Assembly (NCBI GenBank): GCA_001931905.2
Contig: MSJI02000138.1
Coordinates: forward strand, 2,075-46,957
Origin: Cladosporium sp. IMV 00045
Lineage: Eukaryota; Ascomycota; Dothideomycetes; Cladosporiales; Cladosporiaceae
Direction: 5' to 3'
DNA: 44,883 bases
Both the position numbers and the translations under genes were made by a program. Positions 10,685 to 21,779 of the stretch are shown piece by piece. The number at the start of each line of letters is the position of its first letter. Position 1 is the first letter of the stretch. The notes below the pieces were generated by a model, which did no database searches, was not told the DNA's origin, and saw only the letters and a program-made list of their open reading frames with translations.

Positions 10685-12044
10685 TGTGGTCTCTTAGTAT
10701 CAAAATGCGTGCTGCGAGATGGACGGGATTGGATGCCCGCGGGTAAGCAAGGCATAAAACTAGAGATGGTGGAAGTGCTTGCAAAAAACAAGCAGACCTT
10801 GACACCACGGGATCTAGTTCGAACATATGCTCAGGCCCGGGTAGAAGTTTCTAACGATAACTGAATCGCCACGAAAACTCGGACATTGCCACCAATGCGA
10901 CTACGCTCACACCCAAAGGAAATTATATATCAACCATACCAGAAGAATATCAGGCAATCGAAGCATATCGTACAGCCGCTATGACGCCACATGTGTGATT
11001 TTGGCGATCGAAATGTAGTATTCGAGGATCATGAGAGGTCTTCATATCTATTCTGACGACGATCCGTAATCTTTTCTGTGGACAATATGGTCCGTGATCA
11101 GGCGAGCGAGTCGTATGACTTCCCTCAGTTAGTGTGTTCATAATGAAAGGATTACATACGGCAGTCAAAGATCAAGTACGAAGCCAATAAGAATGACCGC
11201 GTCCAGAAGGACTCATAAGACACGAGACTAAGGATGAAGCTCCCTGAGTAATCTAGACGTATCGATGTCTCATCCCACAGTCGTCAGTAAGACGCTCGGG
11301 ATTTGCAAAAGGTTTTTTTACCTGCGAGCTCTGGCTGCGCAATAGACGGTCCAATCACAGTACTAATCAAAACCTTGGCCCCTTATACATCACCAACGAT
11401 AGGTCTTCTTCTCGGGATGCTAGGTTTGTCGCTGCAATAGCGAGGGGCGATTATAACATGGCTGCAGCGACGACGCTGCGATCGTTCGAAACCCTGTCAG
11501 TCCCTAAAAGCAGTCGGAGGCTATTGCGATGAAGTTTCGAAATCGTGACTGTCTTGGTAACTTTGCATCTAGCTCAGTTGCTTCCTAAAAGGAAATATGA
11601 CTTTACGGTTTTCCCTCTAGGTTCTCGCGACTGAGGTCCATTCTCGCGAATTTCTCGAGAGCTTTTATGAGTGGACCGATGTCTGTCACTCTGTCAATCA
11701 GATACGACATACGGCAATTCTCACTACAACAAACGCGGCACAATTTGGGCGGCTTTGACGGTGTCGTACATCGCAACTGGAAATGAAGTAAAACTTTTCA
11801 AAGCAAAGTTGTGAGTCTAACACTACGTCTTTTGGCAGAACGGAACCATGAGACGCAATCAAAGACACACCACGTACTACGGCATTTGGAAACAGGAAAA
11901 GGACGGTAGGCTGCAAAGAGAAGCTTTCTGTTTTGAGGAATTGTATCGAATCAAGATCATATCCTAGACCTATTTTGAGGCCTTGGTACTGTGAACCCGA
12001 CTTTCCAACAGAAGAGGAAATTGAATTTTAGATCCCTTCAAGCT
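10685..12044. other. Long intergenic stretch, no gene recognised
   Basis: About 1.36 kb. Two frames of 72 codons occur on the minus strand (10950-11168 and 11698-11916) without any motif. No RNA gene, repeat array or transposon terminus is evident. Confidence 0.5.
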
Positions 12045-12623
12045 TCAAGGGCAGAAGACGACCTTGAAGTCGGTTTTGCCGTGGTAGCAGACCGTATCAG
12101 CTGGGCTGCCGTCCTGAGTCTGATCCGGGTTGGTCCAGCCCTGAGAGGAGTCGCAGTTGTCAGGGTAGCACTTCTTGTCAGGGCAGTCGTCGGATGTGTT
12201 CTGCGGGTACACGGCAAGACCGACGTCGCTTTCGCAGCCCTCCATGAGGGAGAGGTTGTAGGCAGTGCCGTCGAGGTCGCCCATCTGGCTGTAGCCGAAC
12301 TCGGCCAGGGCTTGAGCCTTCCACTGGCCGCCAGTGCCCCACTCGGCGTGGCCAGAAAGGCGAAGGCCAATGTCCTTGTAGGGGGCAGTGATGGTTTGGG
12401 TGCCGTTGGAGGCGATGGTGACGGACTCCGAGCTCTCAACCATCTGGAAGCTGCCGCTGACCTTGTAGAGGCCAAAGTGCTTGGTAGAAGAGCATTGGTT
12501 GCAGACTTCGATGTTGAAAGTGTCATCAGAGCGCTGCACCAAGCTAGAGGAGCTGCTGTCGATTGGAACAGCTGTTGCCGTCAAGGCGAACAGAGAACTG
12601 AGGAGCCAGCCTGTGGTGTACAT
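12045..12623 (-). CDS. Secreted thaumatin-like protein
   Basis: A single exon of 192 residues from ATG 12623; an in-frame upstream start would place 22 polar residues before the signal peptide. Residues 1-19 form a secretion signal (MYTTGWLLSSLFALTATAV). The mature part has several cysteines, and AEFGYSQMGDLDGTAYNLSLMEG resembles the thaumatin core segment. It ends FKVVFCP, the classical thaumatin-family C-terminus. Fungal members are cell-wall or secreted proteins, some acting on beta-glucan or interfering with competitors. TATATAA-type sequence at 12825-12832 (minus-strand reading) is about 200 bp upstream. The family is assigned by motif only; it is smaller and more divergent than plant thaumatins. 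Confidence 0.65.
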   Translation of the reverse strand: MYTTGWLLSSLFALTATAVPIDSSSSSLVQRSDDTFNIEVCNQCSSTKHFGLYKVSGSFQMVESSESVTIASNGTQTITAPYKDIGLRLSGHAEWGTGGQWKAQALAEFGYSQMGDLDGTAYNLSLMEGCESDVGLAVYPQNTSDDCPDKKCYPDNCDSSQGWTNPDQTQDGSPADTVCYHGKTDFKVVFCP

Positions 12624-12724
12624 TCTGTAGTAATGACTGTGTGGGTATCGTAATTGAAAGTCGAGGGCTCGTGATAGATGGATATGCAAAGCTTTGATGC
12701 CTAAAGAGTGACAATGTTGCTAAA

Positions 12725-12757
12725 GAATGAATGAGGTAATGAATGAATGAATGAACG
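12725..12757. repeat. GAAT/ATGA tetranucleotide microsatellite
   Basis: GAATGAATGAGGTAATGAATG and a few further units, with one interruption. It lies about 100 bp upstream of the thaumatin-like gene. Confidence 0.8.
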
Positions 12758-13465
12758 ACAAGTCTGGACAGTCCTTAGATCAGGTTCGAAGACAAGACAG
12801 AAAGACAGAAGAGCGAGAACACATTATATAAAACGCGAAAGGGCAGCCTTCGAACACGGAAGGAAGCGTGCAAGCCACGCGTTTCCCGACCATTACCTCA
12901 CACGCATTTCCCATGTGGAAGCACAATTGTCCCATGGTTGAGCATACCCGCGCAGTGGACAAAGCCAAAATCCAAGGGCGAAGGACCTTTCACAGAAGTT
13001 TCCGAGAGTGTGCATGCCACAGGCCAGTGAGAGCCTGAGGGGATGTTCCGATCACAGCTCGCTGCGTTCTAGAACTCGGTGGGACAGCGGCCGCGCCATC
13101 GCACGACCAGAGGTACGTTGGCAGATGCGAATTTTCGTGGGCTGTGAAGAAATCGGTTGGGAATGAAGTCGGCAAACCTCTGGGTAAAGTGACCTTTGTG
13201 GTAAGTGAGGCGAGAGCGGGTGCCGTTTGACCAACCGGCTCCGCGCGGTCGGTACCGTCCTCCGGGGTGGAAACGGTCGAGAAAGTCGAGACTTTTGCAC
13301 GTGACGACATAACGCGCGTCAACGTCTGCTAAACTTTCCGGGACGTCGGGTGCAACTCCTGATCGCCGGCATTAGGCGTTTCACATCGATCTGACAGTCT
13401 GGGTGCGTCTGGTCATTCCGGTGCCACGGCGTATGCTCACGGGCGTATCGCTACTGTGATCACGC

Positions 13466-13555
13466 AGGGCGGCACCAAAGCAGCCTGCAGGGCGTTACCA
13501 AAGCAGGGCGATACCAAAGCGTGGCGGTACCCAAGGCACGGCGTCACTCAAGCAC
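13466..13555. repeat. Degenerate minisatellite, core GGGCGNTACCAAAGCA
   Basis: Four to five diverged copies, 16-25 bp apart, share the consensus GGCG-N-(T/C)ACCAAAGC: near 13468, 13490, 13506, 13523 and 13539. Decay increases to the right. No coding function is apparent. Confidence 0.6.
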
Positions 13556-13935
13556 AGCAGCTCCTGTAAGACGACCAGACCGGAAGAAGCCGATGCAGCA
13601 AGCGAGCCATTACAAAGGGCTTGTTGCGTCAGGGCCCAGGGGTGTGCTTTCTCTCATTGTTACTTGACGTGATAACTCTGCAGGTACCACAACCCAAAGC
13701 AGCCACAGTCACATGAGGCCAAGCGTGCTTGTCAACTGTCAGAACGTATCTCCCATTGGGCGCGATATTCTGATTGAATTTTATTTCGAGAGCTCACATC
13801 TTACTCCTGCACCAACGGAGTCAGCCTCTTGCAAACCCTCCTGCTCACACGCAGAATAACAGCCAAGACGCGTTTTCAAACGCCAGAGACAAAGGACAGT
13901 CCAAGTCAAATAAACAAGTCCTCTCAACACGGCAC

Positions 13936-15336
13936 TCATGCATCACCACTTGGGAGCGCTGCTATCTTCTCGGCAGTGAGCTCCACCCTAGAAGTGTCAC
14001 CCAAGGTCGCCACGCTGATGTGCGGCCAGCTCAGCCCATTGAAGTTCAGCGTCACATTCTGTGAGTATTGGATCTGCGTCCAAGTGACTTTCTTCTTGCT
14101 GTCCGCAGTGAGGCTGGCAGAAGCAGCTGCGGTCACGACGAACTTCGGTCCAAGTACGCCGGCAGGACTGACCATGCGAAACTCTTGCGGTTCCGAAGAC
14201 TTTGCCTTGATGGTCAAAGTGGAAGCAACAGTCTCGATCCAGTATCTGACGGTCATTTTCGTTGCATGTGCATTACCGAAGGTGCCCTTTTTGAGCTCTT
14301 GAGCAGCTTCGGTGCCCTGGAGGAATGCAATGTTTGCAGTTCCCCCACCGATCAGTGTCTTCGACGCCTGAGTCGTGAGCTCGAATGTCGCGGAAGATTC
14401 GATCTTCTGGCCACCGAGGGCGTTGCGTAAGACCTGGTTCGGGTCCTGAAAGATTTCTTTGGTGATGGTGCCTAATCCTATGTCAACCATGACATCCGAA
14501 ATGGCTCAATTTTCACAAGACATAACGTTACTCTTGAACTTGGTGAGGGGAGTAGGGAGGCGATTGTCTTGAACGTCACCTTCAAAGTTGAGATGTTGTG
14601 AGAAGGGCCCTGGAAACGGCTTCCCTGTACCAATGTTGAACGGGATGATGTTCTCCACTTTGATATCAGTAGGGGCCCCTTTGACTTGATTGACACCCGG
14701 TGCAAGACCTTGGGCATTGATGGTTGTCCCATGCGGGATCGATGCCATTCGATTGATCGTTGCTGGGAATTTGGGTGGAGTCACATCAGACGCTGGTACG
14801 AACATGAACACGCCTGGCTCGCAATGAATGCCCACAGGCTTCTCGATGTCATTCAAGCCTGACTTGGGATTCTCGAACGCACCGACCCTCTGGACATAAG
14901 AAACGCCCTTCAGCGTCAGATCCGCCTGTGCCGACACCCCGCGGTTCGGAACGTCGCCAAGGGACTTCGAAAATGCCATCGATTCGGCAGTCAAATTGAG
15001 TTCCAACACATCCCCAGCCTGTCCATCAACACGAGGCTCAATGGCCTTGTCGCTTCGAGGGCGCCAGATGGTGTTGTATCCCGTGCCTGCAAAAGTCCGA
15101 TCCTCGAGTAGATTGAGAGGAAACTCCTCCTTGGTAAGAGGCCGTGCTGGCTCGAACTCTGGTCTTTCCAGAAACTGTTGGGCGATAGGTCTCTGGATCC
15201 CGTTTGCATCGGCCGCGGCGGGCGCTCTTGAGGAGAGTGCGAAGACCTTGTCAACAGACTGCCAATTGAAGTTACCCAAATCGATCTTGGGAAGGTCACC
15301 GATCTTGACCTCCTCACTCAGTCGTTCAGAGGCCAT
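13936..15336 (-). CDS. Conserved soluble protein, bacterial heme-binding/peroxidase-like family (tentative)
   Basis: Two exons (15336-14532, 14477-13936) separated by a 54-nt GT-AG intron give 448 residues. There is no signal peptide or membrane segment. Conserved-looking blocks are FAGTGYNTIWRPRS, VLELNLTAESMAFSKSLGDV, IHCEPGVFMFVPASD, RMASIPHGTTINAQG, DPNQVLRNALGGQKI and IQYSQNVTLNFNGLSWPHIS. From memory, very similar blocks occur in bacterial proteins of this length annotated as heme-binding or peroxidase-like; I cannot verify that here and see no classical heme-peroxidase motif. The in-frame upstream start would add 26 residues. The single intron shows it has been adapted to a fungal genome if it was acquired from bacteria. 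Function is unassigned. Confidence 0.8.
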
Positions 15337-16804
15337 GATGCAGGAAGACTGAATCCAATCAAAATCTTGAGATTTAAAGGTCAACGAAGCTTGTAGGTCA
15401 GTCAAAAGAAGCAAACTTGTGTAACTTCAAGATCGATTGGCGATCGCTAAAAAGGCACACTTATATCTTGTCGAAAGCACAATCTACACAAGCTATAATC
15501 GGTAGACTACGCTTTATCACAAGACTTCAGAAAGCGACATGATTACGATCCAGCTATGACTGAGGTTTGTGGCTGCTGATTACAGCGCATCAACCCCGCA
15601 CTCGTCGAGGCTGGCTGCATAGTTGGATGCCTACCGCATAGATGCGCCATGAGCTGAACGCTCAAAGTGGAATCACGGCTTGAAAAAATGCATGAGCTGT
15701 CAGCCTTTGGTGAGCTCTGCTAGCCCGTAGACGAATGGTAAGGGTCTGAGGCTGCGGCCCAGAACTCATGGTTCTTAGCCTTGTAATCCAGCTGATGAAT
15801 GCAAGATGGTCTAACCCAGGCGTAGTGCCGTTGCTCGATGATCTTGGTCGAGCTGTGTTATGTCCACCGCGAGGACGCGTGAATCTCCCACATAAGAGAC
15901 TCGTCACAATTTTTGAACCTAGCAGAGGGTCTGGACACCCACCTGTGTGTTTCATGCCGTCAGTCGTATTCACGACAAGCTTGCGACGTTGGAACAAGCT
16001 TCAGAAGCTTCGATACAAGTTCCAGCTAGCCACAATCCTGCCACCGGCCCGAATCGTTCTGTGCTCGCTAAGCAACGCTAACTATTGGCTTTCGGAGTTT
16101 GAAAATACAGGTCGTGTTATCTGAGAAGGCCATTACATCACCTCATGCTTGCATGGCATGGTGTTGCGGGGTCAATGAGACCCATCGCTGACTGACAATT
16201 GCAGACAACGCCATAGCACACCTCGCGTGCATGCTTCGGCGCCTCCCCCTCGGTTACTTGCAATCTGAAGATGATCTCGATCGTCTGGAGCGAGCACTAG
16301 ACTCTCTGAACAGTCCGCATTAGCTGCCTCGCATGAGTCTAATAGGAAACAGCTTGATGCAGTGCAAAACTGTGCAGCCTTTCATCCAGAGCTACCAATG
16401 ATATACAATGCTTACTCAAGTCACAAGGCTGTTATTGAACGAGCACGCAAGTCCACGCGTCCCCACAGAAGGTGGCTTCTTGCTCAGCTATGCCATAGCT
16501 CTCGCAACCCAGTCAGTTCAATCTCGACCTCAAGTTGATTGGTTGTGATTTTCTCTTGGTTGTTCAGCTTTCGATGGCCCCATAATGTGACCATCGCATT
16601 CTAAGCTAAACAAGCAGATAGAGATGCGATCAAAGATGGTGTTGGCAACGCTGCGTTTGATCACGGATGGAGCGTCTTCTATAAGAAAAGCGATCTCTCA
16701 CTTCGTGAGTCTGCTTCCTCGATCTTCACAAATCTTTCAAATTCTCAACTCGCATAAATCAATTGCCTGCTGAAGTAACCAACCATTGGAAAATTTCGAG
16801 CACG
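15337..16804. other. Long intergenic stretch upstream of galactose oxidase
   Basis: 1.47 kb of divergent upstream DNA between the heme-binding-like gene and the copper-radical oxidase. Frames of about 110-118 codons at 15662-16124 on both strands overlap each other and show no motif. I see no gene. Confidence 0.5.
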
Positions 16805-18571
16805 ATGTCTGCAGACGACCCGAAAAAAATCGGCAAGTGGGAAGAACCGTTCTCCATCGAGAATGTTGCTTGCCATGCAACCCTGCTCCCCAACGGCAAA
16901 ATACTTTGCTGGAGCAGACGATCAAATCCCATGAGTCCGACAGCAGACATGAATGAGCAAAGGACAAACGCATTCCTCATTGATGTCAAAGCTAAAGGCG
17001 GTGCCAAGTGCGAGTACACAGGCAATCAACCTCAGTCGCTGGGCTACGTCCCGAAAGACGCGAAAGACTCCAGAGAAAGCAACATCAACATCTTCTGCTC
17101 GGGTCACTGTCTGCTACCAGATGGCAATCTCTTCGTCGTTGGCGGTCATGTCAAGGACGTCGAGGGCCTTCAACAAGCCTGTGTGTATGATTGGCAAAAG
17201 AATATCTGGTCTGCGAAACCGATTCCAAGAGTTGGCCGTTGGTATCCTTCAGCTTTGGCTTTACCCGACAGCAGCGTCTTAACGATCTCAGGCTTCACTA
17301 CCGAGCATCATCTCGATCAAATTCCTCAGATCTGGCGCGAAAAAGGCTGGGACACCAAACTTGTCCAAAGCCCTCCCAGTGCTTTGGATGACGACAACGC
17401 GATCAGCTCAATCCTGCCCATGTACCCGCGCCTACATCTGGTTCCCTTCGGCCAGATATTCATGGCTGGACCCAACAAACAGTCGCTGTTCTTGGATCTG
17501 AATACTGCCACCAGCAACTCGACTGGCCAGTGGGGGCCTATCAAGAACGAGTTGAAACGTGAGGAATTCATTCGCGAATTTGGCGCTGCTGTGACGTATG
17601 ATGTTGGCAAAGTTCTGTGGACAGGTGGTGGAAACGGCAGGGATGTCATCAAAGTCACCGAAGGAGGCGGGAAACAAGCCTTTGGGGCACCGACCAACAG
17701 CACTGAAATCATTGACTTGACGGTCAAAGAGCCAACATGGAAAACATCCTCTTCGATGAATATGAAGTACAGCCGTCGACAACACAATCTCACTGCTCTG
17801 CCCGACGGCACTGTGCTAGTCACGGGAGGGACTCGCGGGCAAGGCTTCAACGACCTAACGACTGGGATGCCTGTGCACCAAGCTGAGCGGTGGAACCCGG
17901 CCGAGGAGAAGTGGACAGAGATGGCGGCAGAAAGTACAGACCGCTGCTATCATGGCGTTGCGTTGCTTCTCCCCGACGGCTCGGTTTTCTCGGCAGGGGG
18001 TGGTGAAGGTGGTGAATTTGACGCACCTCCAAACCCGCCTGTGCCGAATCCTGCGAGAGACAACCACACGAACGCCCAGATCTACAAACCGCCGTACTTC
18101 TTCGTCGCCGACGCTCCGCGAATCACTGGCGTCCCGAAAGAGGCCAAATACGGCCAGCCCTTCCATGTCACTGTTGCAGGAAACGACAAGATCAAAAGAA
18201 TCAGCTGGATACGTCTCCCGTCTGTGACACATACCTTGAATTCGAGCCAATCGGTCTATTTCCAGGTCTTCGAGGAGAAACAAGAGAAAGGTGGCAGATT
18301 CGCCGTGGTTCCTCCCAATAACCGAAACGTTGCAACGCCAGGGCACTACATGCTCTTCTTCGTGAACGTGCAAGGGAGGCCTTCCGAAGCAGACATCATC
18401 AAGATCTCGCCCGAGAACACCGCGGAGGAGAGGACACTCCATAAGACGCTTGATGCGATTCCCCCATCGAACACAAGGTTGCTTCTAGGATGGCAACTCA
18501 GACCGTTCAAACCCTTCCAAAGGTCAATCAGGAGGTCATCGCAAAAATGGACAAGCCAGCTGTCAAAGTAG
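16805..18571 (+). CDS. Galactose oxidase-type copper-radical oxidase (AA5-like), cytoplasmic form
   Basis: An intronless gene of 588 residues. It has a kelch-type beta-propeller with repeats such as LLPDGNLFVVGGH, LPDGTVLVTGG and LLPDGSVFSAGG, then the C-terminal DUF1929 domain (PRITGVPKEAKYGQPFHVTV). The copper-radical residues of galactose oxidase are all recognisable: Cys98 in FCSGH and Tyr147 in RWYPS (the Cys-Tyr cofactor), Tyr382-His383 in CYHGVALLLPDG, and His476 in VTHTLN. The family oxidises a primary alcohol to an aldehyde with O2 to H2O2. Unlike secreted fungal galactose oxidases there is no signal peptide, so it should be intracellular, as in bacterial GlxA-like or uncharacterised forms. 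I chose ATG 16805, the first ATG of the frame. Its last 27 codons overlap the next gene in another frame. Confidence 0.88.
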   Translation: MSADDPKKIGKWEEPFSIENVACHATLLPNGKILCWSRRSNPMSPTADMNEQRTNAFLIDVKAKGGAKCEYTGNQPQSLGYVPKDAKDSRESNINIFCSGHCLLPDGNLFVVGGHVKDVEGLQQACVYDWQKNIWSAKPIPRVGRWYPSALALPDSSVLTISGFTTEHHLDQIPQIWREKGWDTKLVQSPPSALDDDNAISSILPMYPRLHLVPFGQIFMAGPNKQSLFLDLNTATSNSTGQWGPIKNELKREEFIREFGAAVTYDVGKVLWTGGGNGRDVIKVTEGGGKQAFGAPTNSTEIIDLTVKEPTWKTSSSMNMKYSRRQHNLTALPDGTVLVTGGTRGQGFNDLTTGMPVHQAERWNPAEEKWTEMAAESTDRCYHGVALLLPDGSVFSAGGGEGGEFDAPPNPPVPNPARDNHTNAQIYKPPYFFVADAPRITGVPKEAKYGQPFHVTVAGNDKIKRISWIRLPSVTHTLNSSQSVYFQVFEEKQEKGGRFAVVPPNNRNVATPGHYMLFFVNVQGRPSEADIIKISPENTAEERTLHKTLDAIPPSNTRLLLGWQLRPFKPFQRSIRRSSQKWTSQLSK

Positions 18572-19069
18572 GTCTTACACCCGTGTGTCCATATGGGCTT
18601 GGCCCATGCTGGGCTGGAGCTTTCGAAGGACTGCAGCACATTCAGGACGTAGACGTCGTCCGGCCGCTGCCAGATCAGACAAACTCAGTTGCCTTCGTCT
18701 ACCTCAAAGAAGAGAAGCTGCCCGACCTGGATGTCTGGCGCAAGGAATTCTCGCAAGTTGCCGGGGGTGCCTATGGTAAGTCAAGCCCACATACTTTGAA
18801 AACCATGCCACCTCGTCATGTGCGGCTTTCAAGCTTTTGTGCTGTTGTGCCACTGACGAACGCTAACGCGCTCCATGACAGACATGCGAGGCATCGAGTT
18901 GACAATCACCGGGACGGCAATGAAGAAAGAGGACAGCATCGAAGACGCTCTCTCCCTGTCGAGCACTTCGGTGCAACAACACCTCGCTCTTGAGCCATTC
19001 ACGGCCACAAGCAAACTCGAGCGTGACCACAAGGCTTGTGCTCTCATGCCTGTTCTGACAACGAGCTAA
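18490..19069 (+). CDS. Small HMA-like protein overlapping the copper oxidase, possibly frameshifted
   Basis: Two exons (18490-18775, 18882-19069; 106-nt GT-AG intron with GCTAAC) give 157 residues. It starts inside the oxidase gene (ATG 18490, stop of oxidase 18571) in a different frame. The core TPVCPYGLGPCWAGAFEGL, then VDVVRPLPDQTNSVAFVYL, has the beta-alpha-beta rhythm of heavy-metal-associated domains, with a CX6C instead of CXXC. Directly after its stop, the +1 frame (about 19058-19218) continues with SAYSSLHAMVARHPNGLRIN and VTGRLHKRGEKEFCLDVKG, which looks like the natural C-terminal part. So either a 1-nt indel truncated the protein, or translation shifts frame. From memory, similar proteins are encoded next to galactose oxidase-like genes in bacteria. 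A copper-handling role is inference. Confidence 0.6.
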
Positions 19070-19267
19070 GCGCATATTCGTCACTCCACGCCATGGTCGC
19101 ACGTCATCCTAATGGGCTGAGGATCAATGTGACGGGCAGGTTGCATAAGCGTGGAGAGAAGGAATTCTGTCTTGATGTGAAGGGGTACGAAGTGGTGCCT
19201 GACGCTACCAGTGTTTGAGAGTGAATAATGAGTCCATGATCTTGTTTCATCCGACATTGCCACCGGT

Positions 19268-21237
19268 TTACAGAGTGAACTTGAACAACGGGCTCTTGTC
19301 TCCCATGGCAACAAGTTGGTCCTGAGTATACTTCGCCCGAGTCTCCTCTTCCGGAATCTGTGCTCGTCGGTTGTTGACCCATTTGTACGCTAGTTCTGCG
19401 CATAGGGCGGAGATCAGGCCAGTCGCAGCGAATGCCAGACTCAAGCCAAAGCCCGTTGCATACTCAGGCGCATCGGAGTCGAAGAACAGGTACGACCCCA
19501 TCACGCCTCCAGCATTGCCGATGCAAATGTTCAATCCAAGGCCGACAGCACGGCGTGATGCAGGTGCTAGGTTGTTTCCCACCCAAGCGATGAGTGATGG
19601 TGCCGAAGGATAGATTCCCATACATGCAAGAACGACGGAGAAGTAGGAGGCTCCCAGCTGATTCTCAAAGTCTCCGCGAAGGCCAAGCATGATGGCGAAT
19701 GATATGCAGCAAAGGGCAAAAGGGCCGACCACGAACGGCATGCGCCTGTGAGAAGCTTGTCAGCATTGATCGAACAATCGCTGAATCTACGAGACAATCT
19801 GCTTTCGCTCGTGGACTTAGAGCAAGCAGTACGGACTTACCAGTAGAATCTATCAGAGACTTTCGAGACGACGATCGTCATGATTGCTCCTACGGCCGTT
19901 GTTAGTTTTCCTCTGCGCATTTGCCAAAACGAAGGACCCACCGGCAACATATGGAGGAGCGGACATCAGTTGCGCCTCATATCCAGTGAAACCCATCGTC
20001 CTCGTCAAAGTAGGTAGATTGAACTTGGTACCTGCAGACATGATTAGCTCCGTCAAAGCCCCAAAAAGAAATATGTTGCTTCAGTGATGACCTGGTTTCG
20101 AATCGCAGAGCAACGAGAGGCAGGATAGAGCCTTTCTTCTGGGTTACATACCATATGCCATGGCCGACTGGGCGAATTGAGTCCAAGTCAAAAGCCACAG
20201 TCTCCAGTCCAAGAGCGATGCTTTCAAATCGCGCCAGATGAAATTCTTTTCCTTGCTTTCATCTTGGAAGCGGCCTCCTTGTTTGATGAAGCGCTGGAGC
20301 TGGAGGAAGCGGATTTCCTGCGGTTCCAGCCATTTATGGCCGCGTTCAGGGGTGTCGACCAGAATGAAGAAAGTAGCAATTCCGAGAAGCACGGTCACGA
20401 TTCCTTCAATGATAAAGATCCAGCGCCAGCCTTGGTAGCCACCAATACCGTCCATCTGCGCGATGGCAGCTGCAAGCATACCGGAAAATGCACCAGAAAG
20501 CGCACTGAAACAATAGAACCAAGAGATCCGAGCAGCCAGGTCGCGAGGCATGTACCAGAAAGTCTGTGAGCGTAAGTCATTTGACCACAACGCAGACATG
20601 GAGGTGGCATATCACAGGATCTCACTTACGCAAAGATAGACAGCTCCAGGAAAGAATCCGGCCTCGAAGACACCCAAAAGAATTCGAAGTGCAAGCAATC
20701 CAGCATAGTTTGTTACCACACCATGCATGGTCATGATTGTCCCCCATGCTGTGACCAAGATTCCCATGTAGATAGATGGGCGATTGAAACGCTTGAGAAG
20801 GATGTTGCTAGGGACCTCGAGAAGAATGTATGGCACGAAGAACAAGGACAAGACGATATTCCATTGGATACCGCCGATGCCGAGGTCGACATCAATTCCT
20901 TCAATCTTAGTGTTGCCGATGTTGGATCTATCCAGGTGTGCAATGAGGTATAACGCCTGCTTAAATCAGCTATCATCCGACGAATGACGTTCTTTCTTGA
21001 ACTCACTGCAAGCATCGGCACGAGCCTTATGTCGACCTTGTGTGTGGTTTTCTTCCTTTCTTTGATAGAGTAATTCTGATAGAATTCCGCATCTTCGGGG
21101 CTGAGACCCAGCACGTTGAAGCCGTCCACATGGAAGACTTGTGGCGCCTTTTCCAGGTTCTCCTCAAGGTCGTCCCTTATGGAATTCTCTATCATGACAG
21201 CGTCTGGTTTCTCGTTTGTGGTATTCGGTGTGGCCAT
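19268..21237 (-). CDS. MFS anion:cation symporter (Dal5/allantoate permease-like)
   Basis: Six exons (21237-21007, 20956-20630, 20563-20152, 20031-19942, 19889-19841, 19745-19268) join in frame to 528 residues; introns are 50, 66, 120, 52 and 95 nt. The start is a soluble N-terminus followed by RLVPMLAALYLIAHLDRSNI, the signature of the ACS (TC 2.A.1.14) family. VPYILLEVPSNILLKRF, GVFEAGFFPGAVYL, WRWIFIIEGIVTVLLGI and NLAPASRRAVGLGLNICIGN complete the twelve-helix pattern. Family members carry organic anions; bacterial ones include D-glucarate and galactonate permeases, fungal ones allantoate, nicotinate and others. It is divergent from the DHDPS-family gene across 542 bp, which supports uptake of a sugar diacid by the cluster (inference). 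Confidence 0.9.
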
Positions 21238-21779
21238 TCTCGAGGCGTTCCCAAGGTATGATTCAGTGAGAAGAAAATATCGAGGTGTGAATTTTATGAG
21301 ACGAATGCATGAGATGGATCAGCTGCTGTTATATACATACATGCTCCCTTCTGCCGTAGAAGTATCGTACCTTTGCCGTATTTCTTGTGGTTAGCTGCCC
21401 CACGGGGTTCACTGAAGATCTTGGGGACCCCTCAGCGAACTAAGGTCGCCTCATGATCGTTTTGCCTCTTTCTGGTGCTTAGCCGAACTCCAAGACCACG
21501 CGAGTATGTGGGTCTTGAGATGCGGGGGCCTCCTGGTTGGTCCAACTCCGTCGGAAATTTCTGGCGGATACTGTTCGCTAGACGGAAATGTCTTTTCCAT
21601 CCGTTCTGTCCACGATTTTCGATCCATGCATTCGAAGAGAGCCAGGGTTCAATGATATACCAAGGGATGCCACGCTACTAGCTCAAATGTAACTTACTAC
21701 TCCTTCGCCGCTCGCTGAAGTTCAGTGATTTCATCTGTCTAATTCCTGGCATTTTACATCCCTCAAGAACTAATTCACA
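21238..21779. promoter_or_regulatory. Divergent promoter of permease and aldolase genes
   Basis: 542 bp shared by two divergent genes of the putative sugar-acid cluster. TCCGTCGGA at 21547-21555 has the CCG-N-CGG core expected for a Zn2Cys6 dimer. The same nine bases occur in the SDR promoter palindrome at 26597-26617. A further CGGATA lies at 21565-21570. Confidence 0.5.

Larger units (their letters stand above)
12624..13935. other. Intergenic region with two simple repeats
   Basis: 1.3 kb without a supported gene. It contains a GAAT tetranucleotide tract near 12725-12757 and a degenerate minisatellite at 13466-13555. Minus-strand frames at 12990-13322 have low-complexity, shadow-like composition and no motif. 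Confidence 0.5.

Noticed and set aside
18422..18490. Splice joining the galactose oxidase directly to the small HMA-like frame
   Set aside because: No usable GT donor and AG acceptor of plausible length connect the two frames here, so two overlapping genes is the simpler reading.
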